Assembly: GCA_947179155.2 (NCBI GenBank)
Contig: OX359270.1
Location: 574,501-638,500 of the forward strand
Length of the DNA stretch: 64,000 bases
From: Hedera helix
Taxonomy: Eukaryota; Streptophyta; Magnoliopsida; Apiales; Araliaceae
Direction of reading: 5' to 3'
The notes beneath the pieces were generated by a model. The model saw only the letters and a program-made list of their open reading frames with translations, did not search any database and was not told the origin of the DNA. Both the position numbers and the translations under genes were made by a program. Shown here one piece after another: positions 10,931 through 23,818 of this stretch. The first letter of the stretch is position 1. Every line of letters starts with the position of its first letter.

Positions 10931-13328
10931 TTCACACAATACCAATAGTTAGCTTTTTAATTATGTTTGCTTTAGTCTTTATTTTAAATATTTAGCTCCC
11001 AATTAGTTACTAATAAACTCTCTTATAATAGTTTATCTTTATTTCAATAGTGTAATTTTCTTTTGTTAAGTTTTACAATGTCCGACAAGCAAAACTTCCA
11101 GTTCCGAACAAGTCTAGACCAAAAACCTAATTTTTGACAAGTATGGGCGTATATATGTCGGCCCAAGGCATTTCTAGGACGTATATACACCGATGCACAG
11201 AACTTAAAAAAATGGCTAGGCGTATTCTGGGCGTCTAGACGCCGGGGGTAAAATTTTAATTTTAAATTTGGCTGTCAGAACATCTCTCAGTAATTTGGCC
11301 ATAACTTTGTCATACGAAAATATTTGGATGTGATTCTTGAGTCTAAATTCATTAAAATTTCATGATCTACAACTTTTCTTTAAATCACAAATCCAAATTT
11401 CAAACAGAACTGGACTAAAAACTACTCACAAGGACAAGGTGAAAATTAACTTCACAAATCCTTGATTTTATTGGTTCAAACTTGAATAAAATAAAATCTA
11501 CACATTCAACTGACACAAACTCAGTGTTATTGTCTTTCTAACTTCTTGTTTTACAATATTTCATGGTTCAATCACATTTTTGAAAATTTTTTGACACAAA
11601 ATATAAGATCGAACCATCTAGGGTTTCCAAAACGACCTCCTTTAGTAAAATGACCATAACTTGTTCATTTATTTATATTTTTCAATCGTTCAAGTTGGGT
11701 TAAATTTATAACTCATAGACCTATCATTCAAGACTCAAAGATTATAAAAATAATTTATACATCTCAAATCATAAATCATCAACCTAGACATTTAACTAGG
11801 GTTTTCAAAACTAGGCATGCTTATACAACCATTCCTTCCGTTATCTTCCATACAAAACATGTTAAAACACAACTCTAGCATATTTAATCATTAACCTTCA
11901 TAAATATTCAAGTTCTAACACCACATAGGTTTTTATTTTCCACATACAAAACTAAATAAAAAGCTAAGGCTCAAAAAAAAATTTAAACCTTTAATGGAGA
12001 CCTTCTTCTTGGAAATGGTTAGAACTCTTCCTTGATCTTCTTGTATGGACCAAAAATACCCACACTTAGTAGCACTCAAAGTGTTTTCTTCTTTAGGCTC
12101 TCACAAATGCTCTAGTTTCTCTCTAAAACTTTCTCTCTAAAAAATTTAGTGAATGGAGCAACATTTGCACCACAAGTGTTAGTCATTCATACTTATAGAA
12201 CTCTAGGAACACACCATTATCCCTTAATTAGCTAGCATTAGTGAATTAAGAGCTTAAACTCACTTACTATTGCTTGAATGACAACTTGAAATGACTATAG
12301 TGGTTGGAGAGTTGATAGTAGTGGTTGAGCAACCTTGATTTTGTGTGTAAATGAAGTAAAATGAAGTTTTACTCCATCCTAATGGGTCCCCCTCCAAAAA
12401 TCCGGTCATAGCATTATATTTACACTAATTTGGCTTTATTTTTATGTCATGTATCATTACATATACATCCATATATACATACACCAATATATGTATCCAT
12501 ATTCACCTATACTTGCATATTGGGCTCCACTTTGGACCTTTAAATTAATTTTATTTGGACTTTAAAATTAAAATTGTTTGGGCTCAGTAGTTTAATTCAT
12601 TTGGCTACTAAATTTATCCATTTAAGTCATCAACACTTGGGCTCCCAACAATTAAATCAATTGGGCTAACTATGTCACTTGAAATAAAACAAGTATTGGA
12701 TAATTTAAATTAATTTGGACTCACCATATATTTTATATATGGTTCACTAATTAAATCATATAAGGCTACTACATTGGGCTTATAAAATAAACACATTAAT
12801 TTAATTACATAATCCGATTAGACTTGCTATTTATAAGTCCCTTGGACTACTTAATTAAGTTAGCTTACAAAACACTATAACTTACAAATTCTTGGGTTTG
12901 TTTTAATAAAACCCTAATTCACAATAATACAAGTACCTCAACTTGATTAAATTTAATTAATTAACTATCTCTTATCATCAACTTGAGTTTATAATATCGT
13001 TACCTATACATATACAATTATTCTCATATCGGGTTATCTTTAATAATTCACTTATTTCTTCTTTCTCATTATTCATACAAGTAATTCACTTGTTTATTAT
13101 TAATTTTCTTAATTGTCATTCAAGGCCAACATTCAAGTTTTGTGTTTTCATCACATAAGCCTCTCTTACATTCCTTTTTCCTTCTTTAGTTAATTCAAAT
13201 AAATTTAATTAACTAACCTACTACCTCTCATCATACAATCATAACATATATACACATACTTCATACATCATATTTTCTCATGACTATAAAAAAAAAAAAT
13301 TGGGTTCGTAATTTTGTCGATCATTACA

Positions 13329-14556
13329 TTCACCCTTCCTTATAAGGATTCTATCCCCAGAATCACCGCTACAAGATTACTTAAAAAAATTTATAATCTG
13401 TTATTTTCTTATATCTTTTCTCAAATATCTGAATTAATTCTACGGACAACTTACACTTCATCTTTCTAACCCAACCCTCTGATTTAATACTAAACAAGTG
13501 TTACTCAATTCCTTACGACCTCTATATTATTAAGGTAATTATTCTCTTTTCTAAATAATTTCCATTATATAGTGAAATCATCAGACAAATAGTACCTGAA
13601 TCAAATTATACTTAAGCAATTGTACTATTGATTGGGGAAAAAAATACCTGTCACCATCTATCTTGACTTTCTTGATATTACTTCCCTTGATTCCACTTCC
13701 AGTCTTGCTTTCCTTTTTCGGGTTGTCTTTAAATGGATGACTCATTCCTCCACAAATAAAACACTTTCTACTCTTCCTTGGATCAGGGCAGTACGAAGCA
13801 ACGTGTCCTTGCTCTCCACATCTATAACAACTATTTGTCCCTTTTAGACACACTCCCAAGTAGTTCTTTTCACAATTTTCTATCTTTCGCTTGATTTTTT
13901 CCTGTCCATCCTCACTATTGTTATGGTTCCACTTTCGTTTCGGTGTGTTACTACCTTTTTTATTTCCTTCTTTACTCTTCTTTTCTTTCCTCTCTTAATT
14001 ATATTTTGACAACGCTTCACTCTCACCTTCTGCTATGATTGCTTTTTCCAACATTGTTGAAAATGTGCTAATTTGAAGAACTTAAACTTTACTATAGATC
14101 CATGGATTTAATCCTTGTTCAAACCTTCTTGCTTTTCGTTCTTCCGTGTCCACTTGATGTGGAGCAAATCTCACTAGTTCATTAAACTTGGCAACATATT
14201 CTGCTATCGTCATATTTCCTTGTTAATTTCACTTCCATTCTTGTTTACGTACTATTTGGAAAATAGTTTTCAAAGAATAATTCCTTGAAACGAGTCCACG
14301 TAACTATTCCTCCTTCTGCTTGATTTTTGTTAGCCTTCCACCAATAATTAGCCTCTCCCTTCATCATGAAGGTGGAAAATGCTATCTTTTGTTCTTCCAC
14401 AACACACGTAACTTCAAACACTTTCTCCATCTTTTCCATCCATGTCTGAGCTTCGATCGGATCTAACGTTCCTCGAAACTCCGGTGGTCCTACTATTTTA
14501 AAATCCTTAAAGTTCGCCAATCGACTTTCTGACGGACTTCCTATTAATGCTATTAA
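13329..14556 (-). pseudogene. Ty3-gypsy gag remnant, pol deleted
   Basis: Minus-strand readings at 14592-14245 give a Retrotrans_gag-type region (FRGTLDPIEAQTWMEKMEKVF and GEANYWW). Readings at 13859-13581 give two CCHC knuckles: CYRCGEQGHVASYC, and CFICGGMSHPFKDN, in which the last cysteine is lost. The stretch between has stops and frameshifts. Protease, reverse transcriptase and integrase, expected next, are absent; the sequence passes straight to a polypurine-like tract and the LTR at 13328. The gag 5' end is cut off by the trehalase fragment at 14556, so the 5' LTR is missing. Non-functional. Confidence 0.85.
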
Positions 14557-15527
14557 TGTTATATGCCCTTGCACCATTAAGAACGTATCCAAATTCTTGG
14601 ATGAGTGAAATAAGATTAGTCATAATCCCTTTGGCAGGTTCATACATTTTCTTGCCAACAAGCCCCTGGATAATGAACATAATTACTCGTTAAACAAAAT
14701 ACTTATTATAGTTTACCTAATCATTATCTTATTAGTAAATTTTTTATATTCAAGTTGATTTGATTTTCTCTAACACAATCCAATCCTCACTCTTTTGAGT
14801 CATTTTTCCTATGCTTATTCGAAAGTTTTTCTTTCCTTTTTTAGCACTAATACCCATAATGGCATTTGGCAAACATAACAATAAGATGAAATATAAATCA
14901 AAAATGCATTAACACAAACAAGAATTAACTAACTTTATTAGCCAGTAAGAATCCCAATAATAAACCTCTCGAAACCGTGATCCAGGAATTATAACCGGGT
15001 TTGGCAAAGGAAGCAAAGTATGCAAATCTAGGTGCTCCAAAACCCAGCCCGACACTTTCCGGCTCAGATTCTTCCAAAGTGAATGTACCTATAATGCCCA
15101 AGCCCTCCCTCACTTCCGGGTTATCCACTTTAGGCAAAAACCCATCCGGCTCCGCAACAAAATCAACAGGCTCAACATAAACCAAATCATCATCTGCATC
15201 ATTCAAGTATTCCTTTAAAAACCCATTCAAATCACAGGCCAATACTGAACCATTCTCACTCATGGGGAGCTTATTAAAGGCTTCACGGGTATCAGAAAGA
15301 CTGGATTTGAGTAACATTTCCATGTAAAGTTTTGGGTCGAATCCCCCTGGCCCATAAGTTTTGAGGGAAGTTTCCTTAATACATTCAAGAAAAGTGACTA
15401 ATGGGGTTGTCGTATTACTGGGCCAGAGTCTGTACGCAAGCATGGTTGGGCTTCTGGAGCAGGACCTCCTAATTCTGCTGCTGTCAATGCCAAAAATATT
15501 GAGAAGATAAGACTAAAACAGAGGAAA
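14556..15527 (-). pseudogene. Truncated trehalase duplicate (exon 2 part, intron 1, exon 1)
   Basis: This segment closely matches 33976-34930 of the trehalase locus: an exon 2 fragment (about 14557-14676), the intron, and exon 1 (about 14925-15525). It breaks off on the left inside exon 2 against gypsy gag, and on the right within the signal-peptide codons, where retroelements are inserted; homology resumes at 19078. Relative to the full locus it has a changed base run near the start of the mature region that shifts the frame, and a 4-bp CCCT duplication near NPEVRE that shifts the frame before the YYWDSYW signature. It retains CAA where the full locus has TAG, so it is informative about the ancestral reading. 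It cannot make trehalase. Confidence 0.9.
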
Positions 15528-16276
15528 TTATTGGGGGAGAACCTGATCGAGTGCGCATACACAAAGGACTAATATATATGTTTGGAACCCAACTTGACCC
15601 AAAAGCTTAAGCCATTAGATCTTGGGTCCTTTTATGCATATTAATCTTTCACTTTTTCATTATTTATCCGATGTGAGACTCCAACTCACTTGTGATATCC
15701 TAACAATCTCCCCCTTATAAGTGAGTTCATCACATCAAGAGCTCACTTTCACTTGAACATCTTCTCTTCATTCACCCTAATACCAAACCATTCTCGATTT
15801 TTCCATCGAGAGTCAACTTCCATCAAAAATTACATCTTCTCTTTAATTACCGCGGATCATCAATTCTTGAATAACCAATCTCATAACCAATTCTCAGCAA
15901 ACCTATTAAGAATTCAACATCACCCATCTTAAATCGAAAGTACCTTAAGAGAATTATCAACCCTTCATCGAGAATTTAACATTATCATGTGTCTTTTGAA
16001 GAGGCTTTCCAGAATTAATTTCGAACCACTGCGTATTCTTTTGAAGAGGCCTACTAGTCCAGGATCAATCTTCCGTAGCTTTGATACCAGTTGTTAAGGA
16101 AGAATCGAGGAGCCCACGTGCCGTATGCGCATACACAAACCACTAACATATATATTTGGAACCCAACTTAACTCAAAAACTTAAGTCATTAGGTCTTAGG
16201 TTCATTCATATATATTAATCATTCACTCTTTCATTATTTATCCGAGACTCCAACTCACTTGTGATATGTTAACAAG
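15528..16276 (-). mobile_element. Miniature LTR element (TRIM-like), about 0.75 kb
   Basis: Two related direct repeats flank a short non-coding core: about 15528-15711 and 16092-16276. Both share TGCGCATACAC, TTTGGAACCCAACTT and CCAACTCACTTGTGATAT. Read on the minus strand, the right repeat is followed by CTGGTATCAAAGC (about 16080-16092), a tRNA-Met-like primer site. The left repeat is preceded by a purine tract (minus strand AAGGGGGAGA, about 15711-15720). The right repeat begins TGTTAAGG and ends GTTAACA on the plus strand. No coding capacity. Confidence 0.75.
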
Positions 16277-19077
16277 TAAATGTGATTCTAATCTGATTAA
16301 AAGAATAAATTGTTTCCAATCCATAATGAGAATGAATTAGGAAGAGTACTATAAATAAGGCTATAAGAAAGTCTTATAATTACAAGCGATAAGCTCGACA
16401 GTAAAAAGACAGCCGAAAGAATAAATTGAGAGGATTACAGTTTATTGCTCTTGGGTATCCGCCACCATCACTATTTAATTGAAAGTTGAAAGACTTTATT
16501 GTTTTGGGTGTTTTGAGTAGTGAAGTTAATTAGATTTCTCAATATAATTAAAAGTAAGTTTGTACTCTCTCAGTTTATTGCATGTGTAACCTCAAGTTTT
16601 AGAGTATAAAACTCGAGAGGATTATGGTAAACCCATTATTAATGATATAGTGGAGATTCAAATTCAACCTGTGATTTTCCCTTTAAAGGTTTTTCACATT
16701 AAATATTATGTCTTGCTTATGGATGTTTATTTGTTATTTTTGTTCTCATTATTGGTTTTGTTGGTTTCCTATTTAATTGCACAAAGACAAAAAAGTAATT
16801 CCTGAAATTGAAATTAGTTTAGGTTCACTTTTTCCCAACAGTGGAAGTAGAGGTTGGTTATTTTTTGTGGTTTTCCTATGCGAATTAAATGGAGGACTGG
16901 ACAGCAGGTTGCATGATTAAACTCAAGGTTTCAAATTATGCAATTCAGAACTCAACAATAGAGGATTTTCTTTACTGCAAGGATTTGTACGAGCCACTTA
17001 AGAATGAAGGAGTTAAGCCCACAAACAAGAGTGATACATGCGCAGTGGAACAAGATGAACTGGAAGACTATTGGTCTGATTAAATCGTGGATTAATCAAA
17101 GTGTGTTTCATCATATTGCCACGAAAGCTAAAGTCTTTGCTCTTTGACAAAAATTAGAGTCCATGTATGAAAGGAAAACGGCACAGAATAAAGCTTTCTT
17201 AATCAAAAAGCTTATGAATTCTAAGTTCAAGGATGAAAATTCTGTTGCAGAACACTTGAGTGATTTTCAGAGTTTGATAAATTAGTTAACTATGATGAAG
17301 ATGGTCACTGATGATGAGTTGCAGGCTTTGTTATTATTGAGCTTTTTACCTGATAGTTGGGGAGACGCTAATTATATTACTGAGTAACTCTGCTCCTGAT
17401 GGTGCGCTAACTATGGATACAGTCAAGGATAATTTGTAAGAACAGAGTCGAAAAGATACTGTAGTGGCTGGTGCTGAATCACAAGTTTTTGTCACGCAAA
17501 GTAGGGGCAGAAAAGAGAGAAAAGCTCTCTTGAAAATGAAAAATCCAGGGGAAAGTCCAGAAATAGAAAAAAGGTAATTTCATTTTTACTGCCAGAGACC
17601 GGGTCACAAAAGGCAAAAGTGTAGCTTTTTGAAGAAAGAACAATCAACGAAAAAAGAAAAAAGATGAGAATAAGGACTCGATTGTGTAAATCTCAGACGT
17701 TGATGTAACCATTATTTATGATGGTAAAGCCAAGTGGCATGTTAATGATTAGGTGATTGATTATGGTGCTTCGTTCCATGCTACTTCGCATGGTGAGATC
17801 TTCACATCCTACCCTAGTGGTGATTTTGGCTATATACGGATGGAAAACAGAGGTGAATCAAAAGTTATCGGTATTGGAGATATTTGTTTGGAGACTAATA
17901 GTGGTTACATGTTAATGCTTAAAGATGTCAAATATGTTCTACATATCTGCCTTAATTTGATCTCTATCAGTAAGCTTGATGAGAATGGTTGCAATTACTC
18001 TTTGGTGAAAGTCAATGGAAGCGCACTAGTGATGATTATAGAGGTAAGAAGGTAGACGCTCTTTATACGATACGGGCATATGTGAGATGTGTTGAAAATT
18101 GGAGAGTTAGGAACAAAAAGATGTAGTACAAAGTCGTGCGAGATGGGAGAAAAGTCTTGCATGAAAACTACGAGAGGAAAGCTCTTCGCTTTAAACGGGT
18201 ACCAAAAGCGAAGAAGGAAAGTGATAGCTCGTAACTAGGCTACAAAGAGGTTGTGAATAAATTTGGCAAGAAAAAATCTACCAAGTTTGAGTTGGATTCT
18301 CCCATCGAGAAGAACCATGCCGATGAGACAAAATTGGACATGAAGATAATTAAAAATTCTAAGAAGCTTAAGTTGAGCCAAGACTTCATCGGAATTAACT
18401 CCAAGTAAAGAGTTTTGGCTCCTTTCATGGGTTCGAAGTGAAGATTGTTGGGTATGGGTCCTCACCCATGAAAGGAATCTAAGTTAAAAAAAGATTTACT
18501 TGTTAGTTTGGTTGATGTCCAAGATAAGTAAATGTGATCCTAATCTAATTAAGAGAATAAATTGTTTCTAATCCATAATGGGAATGGATCAAGAAAAGTA
18601 CTATAAATAAGGCTACAATGGAGTCTTATTATTACAAGAGAGAAACTCGATAGCAAGAACATAGTCGAAAGAATAAATTGAGAGGATTACAATTTGTTAC
18701 TCGTGGGTATCCGCCACCATCTCTATTCGATTGAAAGTTGGAATAATTTATTGTTTTGGGTGGTGAAGTTAATTTGATTTCTCAATCTAATTAAAGATAA
18801 TTTGTATTCTCTCAATTTATTGTATAATCTCAAGTTTTAGGGTGTAAAACTTGAGAATTATTGTAAACTCATTATTAGTGATGTAGTAGAGATTCGGAGC
18901 TCGACATGTGGTTTAACCCTTTAAGGGTTTTCCACATTAAAAATTATGTATTGCTTGTGGGTGTTTATTTGTTATTTTCGTTCACATTATTGGGTTTGTT
19001 AATTTCCTATTTAATTGCACAAAGACGAAAAAATAATTCATGGGATTGAGATTATTTTATGTTAACTTTTCCCACCA
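16277..19077 (+). mobile_element. Internally deleted Ty1-copia element inserted in the trehalase duplicate
   Basis: LTR-like repeats at about 16277-16840 and 18447-19077 share long stretches (for example AAATTGAGAGGATTACA and GGGTATCCGCCACCATC). The interior gives gag (16889-17083, then frameshifted), a zinc knuckle near 17580-17620 (CQRPGHKRQKC) and a copia protease domain at 17753-18055 (IDYGASFHAT, then KDVKYVLHICLNLIS). Integrase, reverse transcriptase and RNase H are missing. The 5' end of the left LTR seems displaced by the miniature element next to it. Directly after 19077 the trehalase 5' sequence resumes. Confidence 0.8.
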
Positions 19078-19307
19078 GAAAATGAGTGTGTTTTGGGTTG
19101 TTTGGATAGAAAAAATGTCATTTTGATGAATGAGAGATTGGAATTTGCAAGAGTTTGTTATTGACACAATACCCTATATATTTGTGTTGTATATGAAGGA
19201 TATAAAGGGAGAGGTGGCTAAGAACAGCAAAAGTTTGGCAAATGGAATATCAGTGGATTATTTTTAAGAGTTAGACGGTTGAATTGGCTTCGGTTCAAAT
19301 GTGTACA
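19078..19307 (-). pseudogene. Trehalase duplicate, signal-peptide start and promoter part
   Basis: It matches 34945-35172: the start codon region (AAAATGTCATTTTGATGAATG on plus) and upstream sequence. Together with 14556-15527 it shows that about 1.2 kb of the trehalase 5' end was copied, then split by the retroelements in between. Homology fades near 19307. Confidence 0.85.
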
Positions 19308-19467
19308 TGAATGTAATTATACATGCTCCATTATTTATTTGACTTTTGACCGATGATATTACGTGTATGTATTTGCATTCTCCGATTTATTTTAAATATT
19401 ATGATAAAATTAAAATTAGATTGCAACTAACATGAAATTCTAATGATAAGATAAAATAATTTTGTTT

Positions 19468-21000
19468 TTCCAAGATGACACAGAGATCTAGAAGGGGGGA
19501 TTGAATAGATTCTTTTATAAATTTTTGCTTTTAAATTATTTACCAGATAATTTAAGCAAATAACTTATTTATTTATGCGCAACGCAATATTAGTTGTTTA
19601 ATAAAACCCCTTTAAATATTAATAAAATCTTCAACTATGAATTTAATGTAATGCGTTGAAAGGAATCCTAGGTTGTACTACAATTGATATTGCAGTTATG
19701 ACAGTTTAAGGAAAGCAATTAAGTGAGACAATATTTTAAAAGGTTCAAAGTCTAAATACTCTTAATCCTCTCTTCTACTCCTCTGAACAGGAATCCTTCA
19801 ATCGGATAAAGGTTATTAAGACTAGGTTCACTAAGAACCGATTATAATAAGTCACTCAGACTTAATCTGACACAGAGAACTGATTCCACTGAATCAGGCG
19901 AGCCATCGAAACTCGTCTTTTCTAATCTCACTAAGAGAACTGATTCTTCTAAATCAGGCAAGCCACCGAAAATCTTCTTTGTTGATAGGTTGTTTGTGTT
20001 TGAGGTGCTGCAAAGGATCGTTAAGCTCTTCTTCAAATGACTTAGTCGCTGATCGCAATCATAGAAATCGTAAAGTAACTTTGGATCAAGATCAGATCGT
20101 AGAGTGTGTTGCGCTTCAGACTCTTTTCTTTGTTTGATCTTTTCTTTTATGATTGCTCTTCTTGATTTTTTCAATTCATCACTTCAGTTGTTGTATGATC
20201 GATAACTTTCTCAGAGATCAGAGCTCTATTTATAGACTTCTATCTGAAAATTTGCCCATTAGAAAGTCTTGAATCAGAGCCTCCAAAGTCAAGGTGTCAG
20301 TCTGTTGTAACCGTTTGTCAATTGTGTTAGGCTTTTCTGCGACAGACTATTTAAACTAAAATATAGCTGTTGGAGTTCCGGATTGATTAGACCTTTCTAT
20401 TTTTGTCATCACACTCTTGAGATCTTCGTTGGAAGTGTGTTGAGGAAGCTTTGTGTCCAACGGTGACTTTCTAAGTTGTACTCAACAGTAACTTTGCAAG
20501 TTGTATTCTACGATATTAGGGTCAAGGATCGTAAAGTCAAGCTTCAGGCATTCTACTCGATGATCTTGATTGGCTCTACGATTTGACTTTCTGGAGTCAT
20601 TCTTCGATATTGACTGTTATGCTATTCACTCTACGAACTTCCAGTCTTGCATGTGCATTTTGCTCAACGACTTTCCCAATTGCTTAGTTCACTCTATGAT
20701 CTCAGAGTAACTAAGACTCAGCCTATGAACTTGGACTTCCTAGTCTATTACAAGTTCTATCTTCTATAAAATAGATCTTTTACAATAGATTACAACATTT
20801 AGATTATAAAAACTATACAGAATTTATCTTTGGATCAACCTAACAAATTTGATTCCTAAATCATTTTACAATGATTATCTTGGAAAGACTGTACAATATT
20901 ACTTGTTTTCTTTTCTTGAACAAATATACATTAATTTTATCATTTAAAATAATCATCATTAAATCCAATAGGGCTTAAACATTAATATGCCTAACAAATT
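19468..21000 (+). mobile_element. Unclassified repeat family R, copy 2
   Basis: It starts near TGACACAGAGATCTAGAAGG and GGGGATTGAATAGAT, and ends near ATGCCTAACA. It holds a ~68-bp imperfect tandem repeat around 19860-19980 (CTCACTAAGAGAACTGATTC and AATCAGGC words) and the same CTCTACGA-type words in its 3' part as copy 1. A 110-codon minus-strand frame (19842-20174) lies across these repeats and has no recognisable domain, so I do not call it a gene. Confidence 0.65.
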
Positions 21001-23114
21001 TAATGTGAGACCCTTATCAATTTTTTCTTATTTTATGTAGACACATACATCTGATATTTATTTTTAACATAAATTTGTGGTCATATATATATAGCAAGAC
21101 TCATAACTATTTTCTTCTTCGCCACAAAACAAATATTTATCCGAGATATATTTGTTAACCATTAATTTCAACTTTTTATTTGTTTGGTTTTTTAAGTAAT
21201 ATAAGTTTGTAACCTGCGCGAAATACGGTCTAACTTTCAAAATCAAATTTTTATGATAAGATATAGTTTTAATGTGAGAATGATTCATTATAATGAAAAA
21301 CTTGAATCTACTAATAATTATAATTTTTTATTTAACAAGTCTATTATAAACCAATATTATATTATTTAAAATTGACTTTCATCGATAGTAATGCAGTGAA
21401 TTGAAGCTAAGCCTCGTCAACCTTCTGCTTCGTTGATATCACTGTTGTTTTCATTAGTAATGACAATGAATTTCTGCTTAAGTGAACCGGAACAGACTCT
21501 GTTTCAGATCTGTAATATGAAGATGAAGACATATTATTAGATATTTGTAATAAGATATACTTTGTTCGTTCTAATTATACTAACCCTTTTTCCATTCTTC
21601 TTGTTGCTTCCTTTGCGGTAAATACTCGCTTCAAAAGAGCGTTGCTCCTCGTTTTTTTTTTTTTTTTTGAGATTTAGAGGGTTGTTTAAATAGTGTTGAA
21701 TGGGTGAACAGTAATAATAATCTATTGTCATTTAATACATAATTTGTATTTATAGACAAATTATTATAAAAAAATATATTATTTAAGTTAAGTAAACATT
21801 TAACATGGGACTATCTAAAATAATAATAAGAACTTTTATCCTGAGACAAAGAGATTAATTAATAGTCCTCCTCGATAAATACGTATAACTCCGTTTTGAT
21901 ACTTTTGGATATCATAATTACGATATAATTATCGTTTCATATCATTTTCATGAGTGATATTATAAATTACATTTTCATCCTTAACTGACTTTTATAAATA
22001 TTATTTCCCTTATTTGTTCTGAAAAATTTTAAATTTTTCGTATCCATATATAACTTCCCTTTTTACATTAAACCCACTTAAACATCTTATTAAATTTTTC
22101 CCTCTTAATCTAATGTTACAGATTATGTAACAAATTTTTCATATTAGTTTAATATTTATTTTATAGTTATTTCTGCTCAAAATTGCTACAATCTTTAAAA
22201 TTAACATTAACTCCAAAAATTCTGAAATTTATACATTAGCTCAATATCATCACAGAGAGTCTACTATATATTTTTCAAAATTTTCCCACGTATAAAAATC
22301 AAGTTATTTTTGTTTACTAGAATTTTAATGTCGTTTAGTTTGTAACTAATTCTTTAGAATTTTCGATTAGACTAAAAAATTTGGCAGCCTCTCCGCTATA
22401 ATATTATCTTATATTCAATAGTCCAGGACGACCGTGCCCTCAAACTCTACCACAATAACAAATAAATATGTAACCCAATCAACTTTATTTCGAGTTTTAC
22501 TTTCACTTCCTTTTAATTTCTTTCTAGGCATTTCTTGTTATCATTATTATAAAACATGCAATTTATACTCAAGTATATCATAAAAATTATACAAATAAAT
22601 ATAAAGAATAAAAATAGGGTTAAGGTTGTACCTTTTTAGCTTTGCTTCCTTTCTTTGTTTGCTAGCTTTATTATATAAGTGTATAAATAGTATAAAATGA
22701 ACATTTATATGTCATCATCTTAAACCTAATATTTTTATTGAATGTTCCAATTGACCAAATTGTGTTTCAATAGTAGAATTAGTGGTATTTTAAGAAAGAC
22801 CCCAGAAACAATTTTGTAAAATAGAAGCAATTTGCCACCTAAAATGGCAGTCAAATAATATGGTGCTATGATCTTTACCCGGCCTTCTATGTTAAATCCA
22901 AGATACACAAATGCTGCCTAATACGTATTTATTTATGACGAGAGTTGTTGGATATTTCTTAAATATTCTCGTCCATTGAATAAATTATGTGTTGTTAACT
23001 TTGATTCAATTCTATTCAATTCAGTTCAGAGATTAAATGAAAAAACTCTTACAAACAATGCAACGCCAATTAGCATCTGAGATGTCACCTTCAAATTCAT
23101 CTTGAAAGACCGAC
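21001..23114. other. Intergenic DNA between repeat and trehalase 3' end
   Basis: AT-rich with no recognised gene. On the minus strand around 21730-21400 there are two short open stretches joined by possible splice sites (a KGSNKKNGKR-containing piece and a piece ending KVDEA-stop). They could be the remains of a small gene, but I recognise no family. The trehalase 3' untranslated region should lie in the last few hundred bases. Confidence 0.4.
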
Positions 23115-23818
23115 CTACTGGCAACCTAACTTCAAGTCTTTAGGCCATCCAAACTCCTCCAAGAATGCCAATACAACTCCGTTTGACCAACCAAAACCCG
23201 TCTGCAGTAGATGCATTCGAGAATGTTATAAACAGATTCACATTATAGGTAAAAAAACACAGACAAAAAAAATGAAAGCATTTTCGTTTTTCCCATTTTT
23301 TATTGGCACTTTATTTTTAACAAGTTTCAGGGTAAAAAAATAAATAAAGAGAACGATTACACATGCAAAAGCGAAAAAGAGTAGAACTTTGAATAAAGCT
23401 AGCTCTTTTCAAGCTCTAATTTTATGTTGGTGTGAGGCATTTTCTACTGAGGGAACAAGTATTCTTCCATATTCTTTTTTAGGTCATCGTACATGTTAAT
23501 TGCAAAATGTTTAAAGGTATGATACAATCCTTACTTGGGCCACATATTCACCACCACCTCCAAATGCTCCACATTTTTCCACATCATATTTTTCAGGCAT
23601 GGTACCCATTTCCTTGTAAGCAGCATAGTTGGTTCTGATCCATCTCACAGCAATATCTTCTGCCAACAATCTTGCTTCTTTGGATTCAGACTTCACTAGC
23701 CCTTCAACGATCATGTGTTGAAGTGGAGCCCAACCATTAGGGAAATCCCTGTTTAGAATAATTTCACTTTAGATTTCAAGATGCCAAGGAAAGAAAACAA
23801 AAAATTAATATATGCCAT

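Larger units (their letters stand above)
7354..13328 (-). mobile_element. Long LTR of a Ty3-gypsy element (minus orientation) with nested insertions
   Basis: On the plus strand the segment starts TGTGACGCCCC and ends TCATTACA, so on the minus strand it runs TGTAATGATCG to GGGGCGTCACA. This is a TG..CA LTR with the GGCGTCACA end also seen in the two solo LTRs further on. The DNA just outside its 5' edge (minus strand) ends AAGGAAGGGTGAA, a plausible polypurine tract. Net of the 1.7-kb insertion at 8420-10127 it would be about 4.2 kb, long for an LTR. An AT-hairpin array (10352-10930) explains part of that. Confidence 0.6.

Noticed and set aside
19842..20174. 110-codon minus-strand frame with lysine/arginine-rich start
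   Set aside because: It lies across the tandem repeats of repeat family R, shows repeated peptide blocks that mirror the DNA repeats, and has no recognisable domain.
21400..21740. Possible two-exon minus-strand remnant ending KVDEA
   Set aside because: The open stretches are under 40 codons, the splice sites are unsupported and no family is recognised; noted only in the intergenic entry.
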